Assembly (NCBI RefSeq): GCF_020889785.1
Contig: NZ_JACMYK010000015.1
Coordinates: 21,618 to 85,617, forward strand
Length of the DNA: 64,000 nucleotides
Source: Bradyrhizobium acaciae
GTDB lineage: Bacteria; Pseudomonadota; Alphaproteobacteria; Rhizobiales; Xanthobacteraceae
Direction of reading: 5' to 3'
How positions within the stretch are numbered: position 1 is the first letter of the stretch; every line of letters begins with the position of its first letter. The notes under the pieces were generated by a model that was given only the letters and a program-made list of their open reading frames with translations, did not search any database and had not been told where the DNA came from. Position numbers and translations under genes: made by a program. Positions 9,774 through 19,479 of this stretch are shown one piece after another.

Positions 9774-9897
9774 TGAGATCGCCGGCCGAGCATTCGTACC
9801 TGCATCTTATGCTCATTTCGGCGATGCGGCGCTCCGCCCCCGCAGACACTCGAGCTCATATCCGAAAATCGTAGTTTGGCGTGCAAAATCGTATGAT

Positions 9898-9930
9898 TGG
9901 TAGCGGGGAGCGGCTCGAACCCCCGACAGT
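9898..9930 (-). other. tRNA-like 3' end remnant
   Basis: Read on the minus strand this ends GGGGGTTCGAGCC...CGCTACCA: a T-loop-like GTTCGAG followed by a CCA end. The T-stem pairs poorly and no matching acceptor 5' strand (AGCGGGG) lies upstream, so it is not a working tRNA gene. It may be a leftover attachment sequence from an earlier integration. Confidence 0.3.
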
Positions 9931-10070
9931 CTTTCGCTTTGAAGCTCCGCATTTGAAAAGCGGGCTGCGCAAGCTTCGATGCCCGGCAAAAATTCTTTTG
10001 AAAGAACATAGGCGTGCCCGCGCCGAGAACCCTCCTGTTTTATTTTTGTCGGCGAATACGTGCGTCATCC

Positions 10071-10093
10071 TGCTGGTATTTGTGCTGGTATCG
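10071..10093 (+). repeat. 23-bp direct repeat near island border, copy 1
   Basis: TGCTGGTATTTGTGCTGGTATCG, matched at 10285-10307 with one mismatch. Each copy contains TGCTGGTAT twice. The position beside the left attachment repeat suggests integrase arm-type sites or remnants of one; this is inference. Confidence 0.4.
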
Positions 10094-10284
10094 GCACCAA
10101 TCGACGACAAAAGTGGGTTCAAATTCAAATGGTTATGGTACTAGGCAATTGTCGGCCAGGGGCATCACGGAAAAAACTGCAGTAATAACAATAACATAAG
10201 GCGCTAGTCCGATTCCGGATTTCCCCGGAAAGCTGTCGCGACGGATTGAAAACCCAAGCATAAGCCCACTGCAGCGGTCCGCTT

Positions 10285-10307
10285 TGCTGGTATTTTTGCT
10301 GGTATCG
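10285..10307 (+). repeat. 23-bp direct repeat near island border, copy 2
   Basis: Second copy of the 23-bp repeat at 10071-10093 (22/23 identical, T for G at position 12). Confidence 0.4.
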
Positions 10308-10774
10308 CCAAGCCAAACGCGCCGCGGCGAATTTCGCTATCCCGAACGACGGAATCGAGTAGATGGCCCGCAAGAATGATGGCGCCGTGGGTGCCAACCC
10401 ACAACAGATCTCACTAATCTCGACTGTCGCCGCGCGACCGAAATTCGACATGAGCGACGGACCGCCGGCGCTTTTCGACTCGCGCACGAAGCTGATGCAG
10501 CATTGGGCTGATCGGAACTGTTTCGATCCCAAGAAGTCGATGCCGACAAGGTAGGCGCGCAGGCTTGAGTCTCCTAACATCAGGCTGGTTGAGCTTGTCC
10601 AATTCAACCCGCGGCAAGCTCAGGTGATAGTCGTCGAACGCTCGTGCATGACGCGCCGGAGAGCGGATCGATTTCGCAGCGCTTTTGCAACGCGTTGCGC
10701 TTGGCCACCTGAGATAAACCGCCGCGCGTACATACGCCGTGACCAAGAGATCGTCTGCGCTCCTGACCGCTGCC

Positions 10775-10819
10775 CTCCGAAGGCAAAGGTCACACGTTCG
10801 AATCGTGTCGGGCGCGCCA
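10775..10819 (+). repeat. Left attachment repeat: 3' part of tRNA-Arg
   Basis: 45 bp matching the 3' part of a tRNA-Arg: anticodon loop CTCCGAA (anticodon CCG), variable region AAAGGTC, a perfect 5-bp T-stem (ACACG-TTCGAAT-CGTGT), and an acceptor strand ending GCGCCA. The 5' half of a tRNA is absent upstream. The same 45 bp recur at 46986-47030 with one mismatch (C here, T there). I take the pair as the attachment sites of the island; an intact tRNA-Arg should lie outside the window. Confidence 0.8.
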
Positions 10820-11035
10820 GCATTTCAGGCACTTGGCGGTGTTTTCCGACTCGGCAGTTTCGCTTCGCGTAAGCAGCGCGGCAACAGGACGGCCGCCGGA
10901 CCTCCCCGACGACGATGCCAATCGCTTCCATCGATCATGGATGATCGGTCAGAGTAAGCGGAAATAGGCCTCTGAAATGCCCCCACCGGGTGACGTCGGC
11001 AGAGCCGCCGTTACCTGGGACAGCAGCCGGGCTCA
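10820..11035. other. Left end of island, no gene seen
   Basis: Between the left attachment repeat and the end of the encapsulin gene I see no gene or recognisable regulatory site. Confidence 0.5.
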
Positions 11036-11854
11036 CTATTTCACCTTCTGCTTCTCGGCTGGAGCGAGCACCACCGAGGCCTCGGTGGTCAGCACCCGGA
11101 AAGTGAACGTCTCCTCGAAATAGAGATCGACGGTTGTGTCGGTGTGGTTGAGATAGCCGATCGAGAGGTCTTGGCCGATATCCAGCTCGAAATCGCCTCC
11201 TCGCGTCGTCAGAACAAAAGCGCCACGGATAGCAGGCGCCCAGAAAACGCCGCCATCGACGATCCGTTCGACATGGTGAAAAACCGGGTATCCCTCGTCG
11301 CTTCCGCCGCTGGCCGCCGTGTACGCGTCCGCCCCAAGGACAAGGGCATACGGCCCGTTGCATCCGGCAAGCCTGAGTTCACTGACCGCTTGCGCGACGG
11401 CACTTGGATAGGCTCCTGCATTTGTCGGAAGCACAAGCCCGGAGTTGCTGCTGGCCTGGCGAATGCCCTCGATCCCGGCAGCCGCATATCCATCGAAAAT
11501 TGCCCGGTCCTCCGCCAATGCAATTTTGCGGGCAGCGTCCTTGACGGGCGTCCAATCGGCGTCCAGGGCGCCACGCTCAACGTCATCAATCTGTTGGCGC
11601 GAGAGTTGGAATGGAACGCGCAATTCGACGAGTGCCTTCACCTCGCGCTGCTGAGCCGCAATCCCCTCGCCTGGAGCCTGGAGTTGTTTGACATGGCCGA
11701 TCCCTACCGCAGATAAGCCGCTCCCTTTGGCTTCGGGGACGTCAACCACACGCCGGCCCGCAAGGTGTCGCTTCAGGGTACGGGAAGCTTCCTCCTCGAT
11801 TTGAGCCCATGCCGCGTCGGATATTGGAGCGAGGTGCCGGTGGAGATTATTCAT
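11036..11854 (-). CDS. Encapsulin shell protein, family 1 (272 aa)
   Basis: Shell protein of an encapsulin nanocompartment, an HK97-fold protein that assembles into a hollow icosahedral particle and encloses cargo enzymes. The N-terminus (MNNLHRHLAPISDAAWAQIEEEASRTLKRHLAGRRVVDV) is characteristic of family 1 encapsulins, as are the E-loop/axial region (GALDADWTPVKDAARKIALAEDRAIFDGYAAAGIEGI) and the P-domain. Length is normal. Its ATG overlaps the last codons of the upstream DyP peroxidase gene (ATGAATAA), the classic cargo-shell operon. The peroxidase carries the loading peptide. Function as a peroxidase compartment for oxidative stress is well supported by family knowledge. Confidence 0.97.
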   Translation of the reverse strand: MNNLHRHLAPISDAAWAQIEEEASRTLKRHLAGRRVVDVPEAKGSGLSAVGIGHVKQLQAPGEGIAAQQREVKALVELRVPFQLSRQQIDDVERGALDADWTPVKDAARKIALAEDRAIFDGYAAAGIEGIRQASSNSGLVLPTNAGAYPSAVAQAVSELRLAGCNGPYALVLGADAYTAASGGSDEGYPVFHHVERIVDGGVFWAPAIRGAFVLTTRGGDFELDIGQDLSIGYLNHTDTTVDLYFEETFTFRVLTTEASVVLAPAEKQKVK

Positions 11855-12926
11855 GGTTCGCCTTCTTCTTTAAGGAGCCAATTCCAAGCGACCCGTCGCT
11901 GACGGGCGGATGTCTACGCGCGGTATCCAACGAATCTGCCCCACGCCGCTCAACCTCGACCGGCGCCTCCGCGCTGGACGCCGTGATCCCGTTGTCTTCC
12001 GGCGAAACATCGTCGAGAAATGTTGCTGACGGCACGTAGAACAGCGAGCCCGTAGCGGCGCGGCTGAAATCCAGCAGCCGATCGTAGTTGCCAGGCGGTC
12101 GGCCGACAAACATGTTCTCGAGCATCTGCTCGATCCGGTGCGGCGAGCGAGCGTAGCCTATGAAATAGGTGCCAAATTCACCCTTGCCGATCTCGCCGAA
12201 GGGCATGTTGTCGCGCACGATCTCGAGCTGCTCGCCATCTTCGATGATCGTCGTCAGGACATTATGGGCGTAGGGCGCCTTGGCCGAATCCTGCTGCTCG
12301 ATGTCGGACAGCTTGTGGCGACCGATGATATTCTCCTGCTCCGAGATGGATATGGCGTTCCATCGCTTCACGTCGTGCAGATACTTCTGGGTGATGACGT
12401 AGCTTCCGCCAGCGAATGCAGGATCCTCTTGTCCAATCGTCGTCGCGTTGACCGCATCCTGATCGGTCGGGTTTTCGGTTCCGTCGACGAATCCGAGCAA
12501 GTCGCGATCGTCGAAGTATTTGAATCCATGAACCTCGTCGATCGTCGTGACGGCCGTGCCCACTCGGGACATGATCTGCGAGGCGAGCTCGAAACACAGG
12601 TCCATGCGGACGGACCGAATATGAAAGAGCATGTCGCCTGGCGTGGAAACAGCGTGATGCACCCCGTGGATTTCCTTGAAGGGATGGAGATCCCTTGGCC
12701 GCGGATGACCAAACAGTCGATCCCAGGCATCGGAGCCCAAAGCCATCACACATGACAACCGCGCTTCGAGATCGCGAAATCCAACCGCCCGCAGCAGAGA
12801 CGACAGATCGGCGCATAGACCGCGAACCGCAACTTCACTCTCCTTTCCAGGATTGATCCTGACGACGAGAAATATCGCGGCTCGCGTCAATTTCGCGATG
12901 ACTGGTTGTGGTACGACGGGTGGCAC
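11847..12926 (-). CDS. DyP-type peroxidase, encapsulin cargo (359 aa)
   Basis: Heme-dependent dye-decolourising peroxidase. The catalytic Asp is in GFVDGTENP (GxxDG motif), the proximal-type His in PYAHNV and the distal Arg in IVRDNMPFG. After the enzyme domain comes a flexible Pro/Glu/Arg-rich linker of about 40 residues and then DGSLGIGSLKKKANHE, the encapsulin cargo-loading peptide. I chose GTG at 12926 (MPPVVPQPVIAK...) because AAGGAG lies 5 bases before it; the frame is open further upstream but the extra sequence looks non-coding. It overlaps the encapsulin start. It follows the 64-aa gene at 13130 by about 200 bases, so it may share that gene's sigma-54 promoter. Confidence 0.95.
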   Translation of the reverse strand: MPPVVPQPVIAKLTRAAIFLVVRINPGKESEVAVRGLCADLSSLLRAVGFRDLEARLSCVMALGSDAWDRLFGHPRPRDLHPFKEIHGVHHAVSTPGDMLFHIRSVRMDLCFELASQIMSRVGTAVTTIDEVHGFKYFDDRDLLGFVDGTENPTDQDAVNATTIGQEDPAFAGGSYVITQKYLHDVKRWNAISISEQENIIGRHKLSDIEQQDSAKAPYAHNVLTTIIEDGEQLEIVRDNMPFGEIGKGEFGTYFIGYARSPHRIEQMLENMFVGRPPGNYDRLLDFSRAATGSLFYVPSATFLDDVSPEDNGITASSAEAPVEVERRGADSLDTARRHPPVSDGSLGIGSLKKKANHE

Positions 12927-13129
12927 GATCACTCCTTGGCGGCCGATCCGGAGCCCCTCAATGCGCCGGCGCGTCCGTCCGCCCGCCCGAACATTGCGCC
13001 GCGGCGTCGGTGCCGCGGGCCTTCCGAACGAGGCGTGGAATAACCGGCAACGCGATCGAGATAGCGGAGACACCAGGCCGCGGCGTCCCTTGAGGTGTAT
13101 TCACTCCGGCTGGTCAGGCCGAGACCCGG

Positions 13130-13324
13130 TCAATCCATATCCCGAAAGGCATGGCCATCGGCCTTGACACCCTCGATCACACTCGGCGGCAACAGATCCT
13201 GAGCGGAGGTCCCGTCAAAAACCCAATCGCCCTTGTCCGCGAGGTCCGGGAGCTGCGCGCCCTTGCGGACGTAGATCCCGATCGCCGGCTTCTTCACGTT
13301 GATGTAGAGATCGTATTCTTCCAT
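13130..13324 (-). CDS. Small uncharacterised protein (64 aa), sigma-54 promoter
   Basis: Small soluble protein with a compact beta-rich look (MEEYDLYINVKKPAIGIYVRKGAQ... DWVFDGTSAQDLLPPSVIEGVKADGHAFRDMD). I do not recognise a named family. The start at 13324 is chosen because it places the gene about 36 bases downstream of the transcription start expected from the sigma-54 promoter at 13372-13387; the frame upstream runs through the promoter itself and cannot be translated from that message. The codon and residue composition looks natural. It is the first gene of a possible transcript that continues to the DyP-encapsulin pair. Confidence 0.75.
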   Translation of the reverse strand: MEEYDLYINVKKPAIGIYVRKGAQLPDLADKGDWVFDGTSAQDLLPPSVIEGVKADGHAFRDMD

Positions 13325-13371
13325 TGTGTCGATGCTTCCCTGTTGCTCTGTCGGCATTTCATCAGCTATGG

Positions 13372-13474
13372 AGCAACCGCCATGCCAGTCCGAGTGCATC
13401 GCGATATCAATAGCTTATGTCAATCTGACCAACCGGTTCTGACAAACTGTCCACCCGGCAAGGACAAATTGTCC
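13372..13474 (-). promoter_or_regulatory. Sigma-54 promoter with IHF site and two activator palindromes (P1)
   Basis: On the minus strand: -24/-12 element TGGCATGGCGGTTGCT at 13387-13372 (GG-N10-GC). An IHF-type site, ATCAATAGCTTA on the plus strand, lies at 13406-13417. The palindromes are tgacaaactgtcc (13440-13452) and ggacaaattgtcc (13462-13474), 22 bp apart centre to centre. The proximal palindrome is centred 72-73 bp from the -12 GC. Drives the 13130 gene and possibly DyP-encapsulin. Confidence 0.88.
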
Positions 13475-13584
13475 AAACCAGGCGCGCAGCGGCTCACGCG
13501 GCCTCGAGTCAGCTGCCGTTGACGTGAAGTCGAAAGGCCCTGCCAGACAAAGGCTGTCGCGGCGATCCCGCTGCAATCTCCCGG

Positions 13585-13839
13585 CTATCCGAGATTGACC
13601 GGACGGCCCGACGGTTCTTCTTCCAGTGTCAGCGCAACATCGGCATTGGCGGATAGACGCACCTTGTCGCCCTCGACGCCGGCGACGAAGCCCAATTCGA
13701 TATAATGCTGATGACCTTTGTGATGCCCGAAGCTGTCACTCTTCTTCAGCTTGATGCGATCGCCTTCGACCCGATCGACTGTGCCGACGTGCACGCCGTC
13801 AGCGCCGATGACTTCCATTCCGCCGTTGATCTTGTTCAT
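13585..13839 (-). CDS. DUF2171 family protein (84 aa)
   Basis: Small protein with the DUF2171 pattern: GGMEVIGADGVHVGTVDRVEGDRIKLKKSDS, a His-rich turn (GHHKGHQHYIELGFVAGVEGDKVRLSANADVAL) and an acidic end. The fold resembles a PRC-barrel-like small beta domain. Its role is unknown; members often sit in stress clusters. A second DUF2171 gene lies 92 bases upstream and both follow clpB on the same strand, so they may be the tail of the sodA-clpB operon. The two paralogues differ clearly, so this is not a recent duplication. Confidence 0.85.
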   Translation of the reverse strand: MNKINGGMEVIGADGVHVGTVDRVEGDRIKLKKSDSFGHHKGHQHYIELGFVAGVEGDKVRLSANADVALTLEEEPSGRPVNLG

Positions 13840-13931
13840 GACCGTACCTCTCCCTTGGTGTCGATTGCGATTGTCGTGTGAGCGATCATCCGCGTTCCGA
13901 CTGCGTGGCCGCGGACTGTTCGCACCTACTG

Positions 13932-14189
13932 CTATTTGACGGGGCGTCCAGACTTTTCCTCCTCAAAGAATTCGACGATGTTGGCATCGGAGCAGAGTCG
14001 CACCTTGTGATCCGTGATGCTGTCCACGAAATCCATACCGATATAGTGGTGATGTCGTTTGTGCTGATGGCTGCCGCTTTCGCTCTTCTTCAGCTTGATG
14101 CGATCACCCTCGACGCCGTCGACGACGCCGATCTGCACGCCGTCAAACCCGACGACCTCCATGCCCTCTTTGATCTGATGCTTCTTCAT
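13932..14189 (-). CDS. DUF2171 family protein (85 aa)
   Basis: Paralogue of the gene just downstream, with the same plan: MKKHQIKEGMEVVGFDGVQIGVVDGVEGDRIKLKKSES, His-rich HQHKRHHHYIGMDFVD, then KVRLCSDANIVEFFEEEKSGRPVK. I start it at 14189, where a ribosome-site-like AGGTG precedes the ATG; a longer frame to 14222 has no better signal. It begins about 40 bases after the clpB stop. The clustered histidines could bind metal, but this is only a visual impression. Confidence 0.85.
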   Translation of the reverse strand: MKKHQIKEGMEVVGFDGVQIGVVDGVEGDRIKLKKSESGSHQHKRHHHYIGMDFVDSITDHKVRLCSDANIVEFFEEEKSGRPVK

Positions 14190-14231
14190 AGGTTGCACCT
14201 GCTCGCTCCATGCTTTTCCCAAGCCTGACGC

Positions 14232-16838
<2,607 letters not shown>

Positions 16839-16946
16839 GGCGCCGCCTTTCAGACCCGAGGCCTGTCGTCAAATGGTCAGGAACGAAGTTGCGATCCGGC
16901 TCGTGTTGGCGCAACGGGCTGCATATCAGTATGACTCGCCCCCGTC

Positions 16947-17372
16947 TCAACGTGGCGCCGCTCGGACGGCCGCTGACCGCGCGATCTTTTCATCGAGGCG
17001 TTTTCTCAGCCTGGCGACTTCAACAACCATCCGCTCGTGAGTACCTCTGCCCACCCCCTCGATTTCATCGACGGCGCTGACGGCAAACATGATCCGGCGC
17101 CCTTCGACCGCCGTGACCTCGGCAATCGCGGTCACCGTCTGTCCGACTGCAGTCGCAGCAAGATGCTGCACATTGACCATGGTGCCGACCACGCTCTCAC
17201 CCGGCTCGAGATAGTCACGAACGGCATTCAAGGCCGCGTTCTCCATCGCCATGATCATGACCGGCGTCGCCAGCACCGGCGGCAGGATGCTATCCTTGAC
17301 GCGGTTGGCGAGGTGTTCGGGCTTCACGACGAGCGCGAAGCGTCCAGTTGCGCCAATCGGTACGACCTTCAT
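16947..17372 (-). CDS. Hotdog-fold thioesterase family protein (141 aa)
   Basis: Resembles the small thioesterases related to fluoroacetyl-CoA thioesterase: LATPVMIMAMENAALNAVRDYLEPGESVVGTMVNVQHLAATAVGQTVTAIAEVTAVEGRRIMFAVSAVDEIEGVGRGTHERMVV. The family uses a Glu/His/Thr set around these motifs (E in AMENAA, H in VQHLAA are visible). The substrate is unknown. It begins 3 bases after the sodA stop, so it is in the sodA operon. A role in hydrolysing damaged or toxic acyl-CoA during stress would be a guess. Confidence 0.8.
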   Translation of the reverse strand: MKVVPIGATGRFALVVKPEHLANRVKDSILPPVLATPVMIMAMENAALNAVRDYLEPGESVVGTMVNVQHLAATAVGQTVTAIAEVTAVEGRRIMFAVSAVDEIEGVGRGTHERMVVEVARLRKRLDEKIARSAAVRAAPR

Positions 17373-17375
17373 TGA

Positions 17376-17972
17376 TCACGCCGCCTGCTTGAAGAGATCA
17401 TGGACATATTCCCAGTTCACGAGGTGGTCGAGAAACACCCTGATGTAATCCGGCCTGCGATTGCGATAGTCGATGTAGTAGGCGTGTTCCCACACGTCAC
17501 AGCCCAATATGGGCTTTGCTCCATGGACGAGCGGGTTCTCGCCGTTGGGTGTCTTCACGACGATGATCTTGCCGTCCTTCACCGCCAGCCAGCACCAGCC
17601 GGAGCCGAACTGTCCGACACCGGCAGCGATGAACTCTTCTTTCATTTTTTCGATCGAGCCGAAGTCCGCCTTGACTTTCCTTTCGAGCATCCCCGGCAAG
17701 GCTGCTCGAGCGTGCGGCTTCATCCATTTCCAGAAGTAGGTGTGGTTCAGGTCCTGGCTCGCATTGTTGAATACGGGAACGTTGTGCCCGAACGAGCCGA
17801 TCACGACATCCTCCAGGCTCATTCCTTCCCATTCGGTGCCCTTGATGAGGGTATTGAGGGCATTCACATACGCAGCGTGATGCTTGTCGTGGTGATACTC
17901 CAGCGTTTCCGTCGACATGTATGGAGCGAGCGCATCATGTGCGTAAGGCAGATCGGGAAGCGTGAAGGACAT
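17376..17972 (-). CDS. Superoxide dismutase, Fe/Mn family (198 aa)
   Basis: Converts superoxide to hydrogen peroxide and oxygen. Metal ligands are visible in the usual places: His in EYHHDKHHAAYV, His in NHTYFWKWM, Asp and His in CDVWEHAYYIDY. Fe or Mn preference is not decided from sequence. I start it at 17972 (MSFTLPDLPY), giving AGGAG 6 bases upstream; the ATG 6 bases earlier would touch the ribosome site. The leader from the sigma-54 start is about 65 bases. No signal peptide, so cytoplasmic. Peroxide made here could be consumed by the DyP peroxidases of the island. Confidence 0.95.
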   Translation of the reverse strand: MSFTLPDLPYAHDALAPYMSTETLEYHHDKHHAAYVNALNTLIKGTEWEGMSLEDVVIGSFGHNVPVFNNASQDLNHTYFWKWMKPHARAALPGMLERKVKADFGSIEKMKEEFIAAGVGQFGSGWCWLAVKDGKIIVVKTPNGENPLVHGAKPILGCDVWEHAYYIDYRNRRPDYIRVFLDHLVNWEYVHDLFKQAA

Positions 17973-18048
17973 GGACATCTCCTCTGGAGAGAATATCGGC
18001 GACGACATGGTGATTGCCACACGACCGCGCTGCTGCCCCGAGATCCTG

Positions 18049-18153
18049 AGCAACTCATGTGCCACATCGGAAATTCTACGATATCAATCAGTTGCGTCGC
18101 AGGAGGGCGGTGCTTTCGGACAACTTGTCGAAAGCAAGACGGACAAAATGTCC
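18049..18153 (-). promoter_or_regulatory. Sigma-54 promoter of sodA operon with IHF site and two palindromes (P2)
   Basis: -24/-12 element TGGCACATGAGTTGCT at 18064-18049. IHF-type site ATCAATCAGTTG at 18083-18094. Palindromes ggacaacttgtcg (18118-18130) and ggacaaaatgtcc (18141-18153), 23 bp apart. The rest of the gap up to 18367 shows no gene. Confidence 0.9.
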
Positions 18154-18367
18154 TGCGTATCGCTTTGGAGCACGGCTCACCAAACTGAGGATGAGGATCG
18201 CTGGTCAAAAGCGGCGTTCGATATGGGTCGAAATCGAATGAGGGCGATCGGTCAGCAATGACCGGCCCTCTGCGACGGCTATTTCGCTGAATCGACCAAA
18301 ACGGTGCGAAAGGTGCGGCGCAAGCTCCGTAAGCCCTTCGGAGCAAAGCACCGAAACGACGGCGCGG

Positions 18368-18559
18368 TTAGTCGGCCTCATCGAGTGGCGGTCGAGCCAC
18401 GCGAAATCCATGCGCGTCCGCAAAACGAAGCGCCTCGACGATCATCGTCTTCACGACCTTGGGCTCTTCATCGTGACTGAGCTCGTACTCCAACAGCATT
18501 GAGGCAAACGCCTCCTCGTCAACCTTCTCCAGCGCGTCAGCCAGTTCAATCAGCGTCAT
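18368..18559 (-). CDS. Small uncharacterised acidic protein (63 aa)
   Basis: Helical, acidic protein (MTLIELADALEKVDEEAFASMLLEYELSHDEEPKVVKTMIVEALRFADAHGFRVARPPLDEAD), family not recognised. The start at 18559 is backed by GGAG 7 bases upstream. It lies 59 bases after the 130-aa gene on the same strand and is probably the third gene of the transcript from the sigma-54 promoter at 19360. Confidence 0.7.
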   Translation of the reverse strand: MTLIELADALEKVDEEAFASMLLEYELSHDEEPKVVKTMIVEALRFADAHGFRVARPPLDEAD

Positions 18560-18618
18560 CACGCATCTCCTCGATCGCGGTCTCGCCTGCCTCTGGTGCA
18601 CCGAGGCACCCGGCTCGC

Positions 18619-19011
18619 CTACGCCCCCTGATCATACATGATCGCGAGGGCCGCAAGGGCAAGCAGGATGTACTCGCCATTGTAGTCGGCGTCCTCGTCA
18701 GTCGAGAGATCGAATTGCTTCCACACGCCGTCCCGCTTTCCGGCGTCACGCTCGGCAACGACCTTGACGGCGACCTCGCGGATGGCATCGAACTGCGAGA
18801 AGTCGAAGTGCAGCCCCTCGTCGTCCATGAACAGCCCGTGGCTCTGCAGAAAGGCCGCCATCGGCATCGTCGTCTCACTGATGTAAAAGAGCAGGTCGTC
18901 CGCTTGCAATGGCCGGTCCTGCGCCTGCGGCACGAGACCGACCTGATTGATGAGCAGATGCGCTTTGGCCTGCATATCCTTCGATAGCTGCTGATTGGAC
19001 ACAACGGTCAT
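18619..19011 (-). CDS. Uncharacterised protein (130 aa)
   Basis: Soluble protein of unknown family (MTVVSNQQLSKDMQAKAHLLINQVGLVPQ... FLQSHGLFMDDEGLHFDFSQFDAIREVAVKVVAERDAGKRDGVWKQFDLSTDEDADYNGEYILLALAALAIMYDQGA). No signal peptide or catalytic motif is seen. It is the middle gene of a three-gene run (19087, 18619, 18368) downstream of a sigma-54 promoter. A short open frame ending TGA overlaps its ATG, which may only be coincidence. Confidence 0.8.
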   Translation of the reverse strand: MTVVSNQQLSKDMQAKAHLLINQVGLVPQAQDRPLQADDLLFYISETTMPMAAFLQSHGLFMDDEGLHFDFSQFDAIREVAVKVVAERDAGKRDGVWKQFDLSTDEDADYNGEYILLALAALAIMYDQGA

Positions 19012-19086
19012 TTCTGAAGCTCCTCGCTCTTCACGTAGCGGCCGAGAGCCGTCACTTCCGACAGAACAACATCGCTCAGCCTGGCA

Positions 19087-19284
19087 TCATTTGACGCGGC
19101 GCCCCTGGAAGTAACCCTTGTTGGTGGTGTTCTCGCGAATGTTTGCTGTGTCACCTTGTTCCGCGTAATTGTCTTCACGCTGCTTCGACGACGTATCCTT
19201 CTTGACCTCGGGGTCGCTGCCGGTGCCCTTCGGGCTGCGGCTGGCCGGCGGAACAGGGGGCATTTTTCCGTGATGACGTGGCAT
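19087..19284 (-). CDS. Small disordered hydrophilic protein (65 aa)
   Basis: Strongly hydrophilic, Gly/Asn/Gln/Lys-rich protein (MPRHHGKMPPVPPASRSPKGTGSDPEV... NYAEQGDTANIRENTTNKGYFQGRRVK), likely disordered. Similar short proteins ending in an AEQG..N..NTTN.GY pattern are common in rhizobia and have no known function; the resemblance to hydrophilin-type protectants is a guess. GGAG precedes the ATG. First gene after the sigma-54 promoter at 19360-19375. Confidence 0.75.
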   Translation of the reverse strand: MPRHHGKMPPVPPASRSPKGTGSDPEVKKDTSSKQREDNYAEQGDTANIRENTTNKGYFQGRRVK

Positions 19285-19359
19285 TGCTCCGTCTCCTTCT
19301 CCTTGACCTCAGACTCATTGTTGCACTCAATTGAGGCTCCCACTGCCCCTCGCGATTCC

Positions 19360-19461
19360 AGCAACCGCCATGCCAGGCGAGGCGTCATGCGATATCAATC
19401 GCTTAGTCACTGCAACGAGGAGCCGACGGACAATTTGTCTTTGCAGCGGGACGAAATGTCA
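19360..19461 (-). promoter_or_regulatory. Sigma-54 promoter with IHF site and two palindromes (P3)
   Basis: -24/-12 element TGGCATGGCGGTTGCT at 19375-19360, identical to that of P1. IHF-type site ATCAATCGCTTA at 19394-19405. Palindromes ggacaatttgtct (19428-19440) and ggacgaaatgtca (19449-19461), 21 bp apart. Drives the 19087-18619-18368 run. It backs directly onto the end of the sensor kinase gene. Confidence 0.9.
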
Positions 19462-19479
19462 CCGACTCTTCGGTCACCA

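Larger units (their letters stand above)
9774..10774. other. Island-border region without confident genes
   Basis: About 1 kb with no convincing protein gene. It holds a tRNA-like 3' remnant (9898-9930, minus), two copies of a 23-bp direct repeat (10071-10093 and 10285-10307), and short low-quality reading frames. One of these (10363-10554, plus) ends in a segment reminiscent of integrase C-termini, but that is too weak to call. The content fits an old integration hot spot. Confidence 0.5.

Noticed and set aside
10363..10554. 63-codon plus-strand frame with an integrase-like C-terminal flavour
   Set aside because: Too short and too weak; no catalytic residues. Treated as border debris.
19012..19086. 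Short frame overlapping the ATG of the 130-aa gene
   Set aside because: No plausible start after the promoter and no ribosome site.
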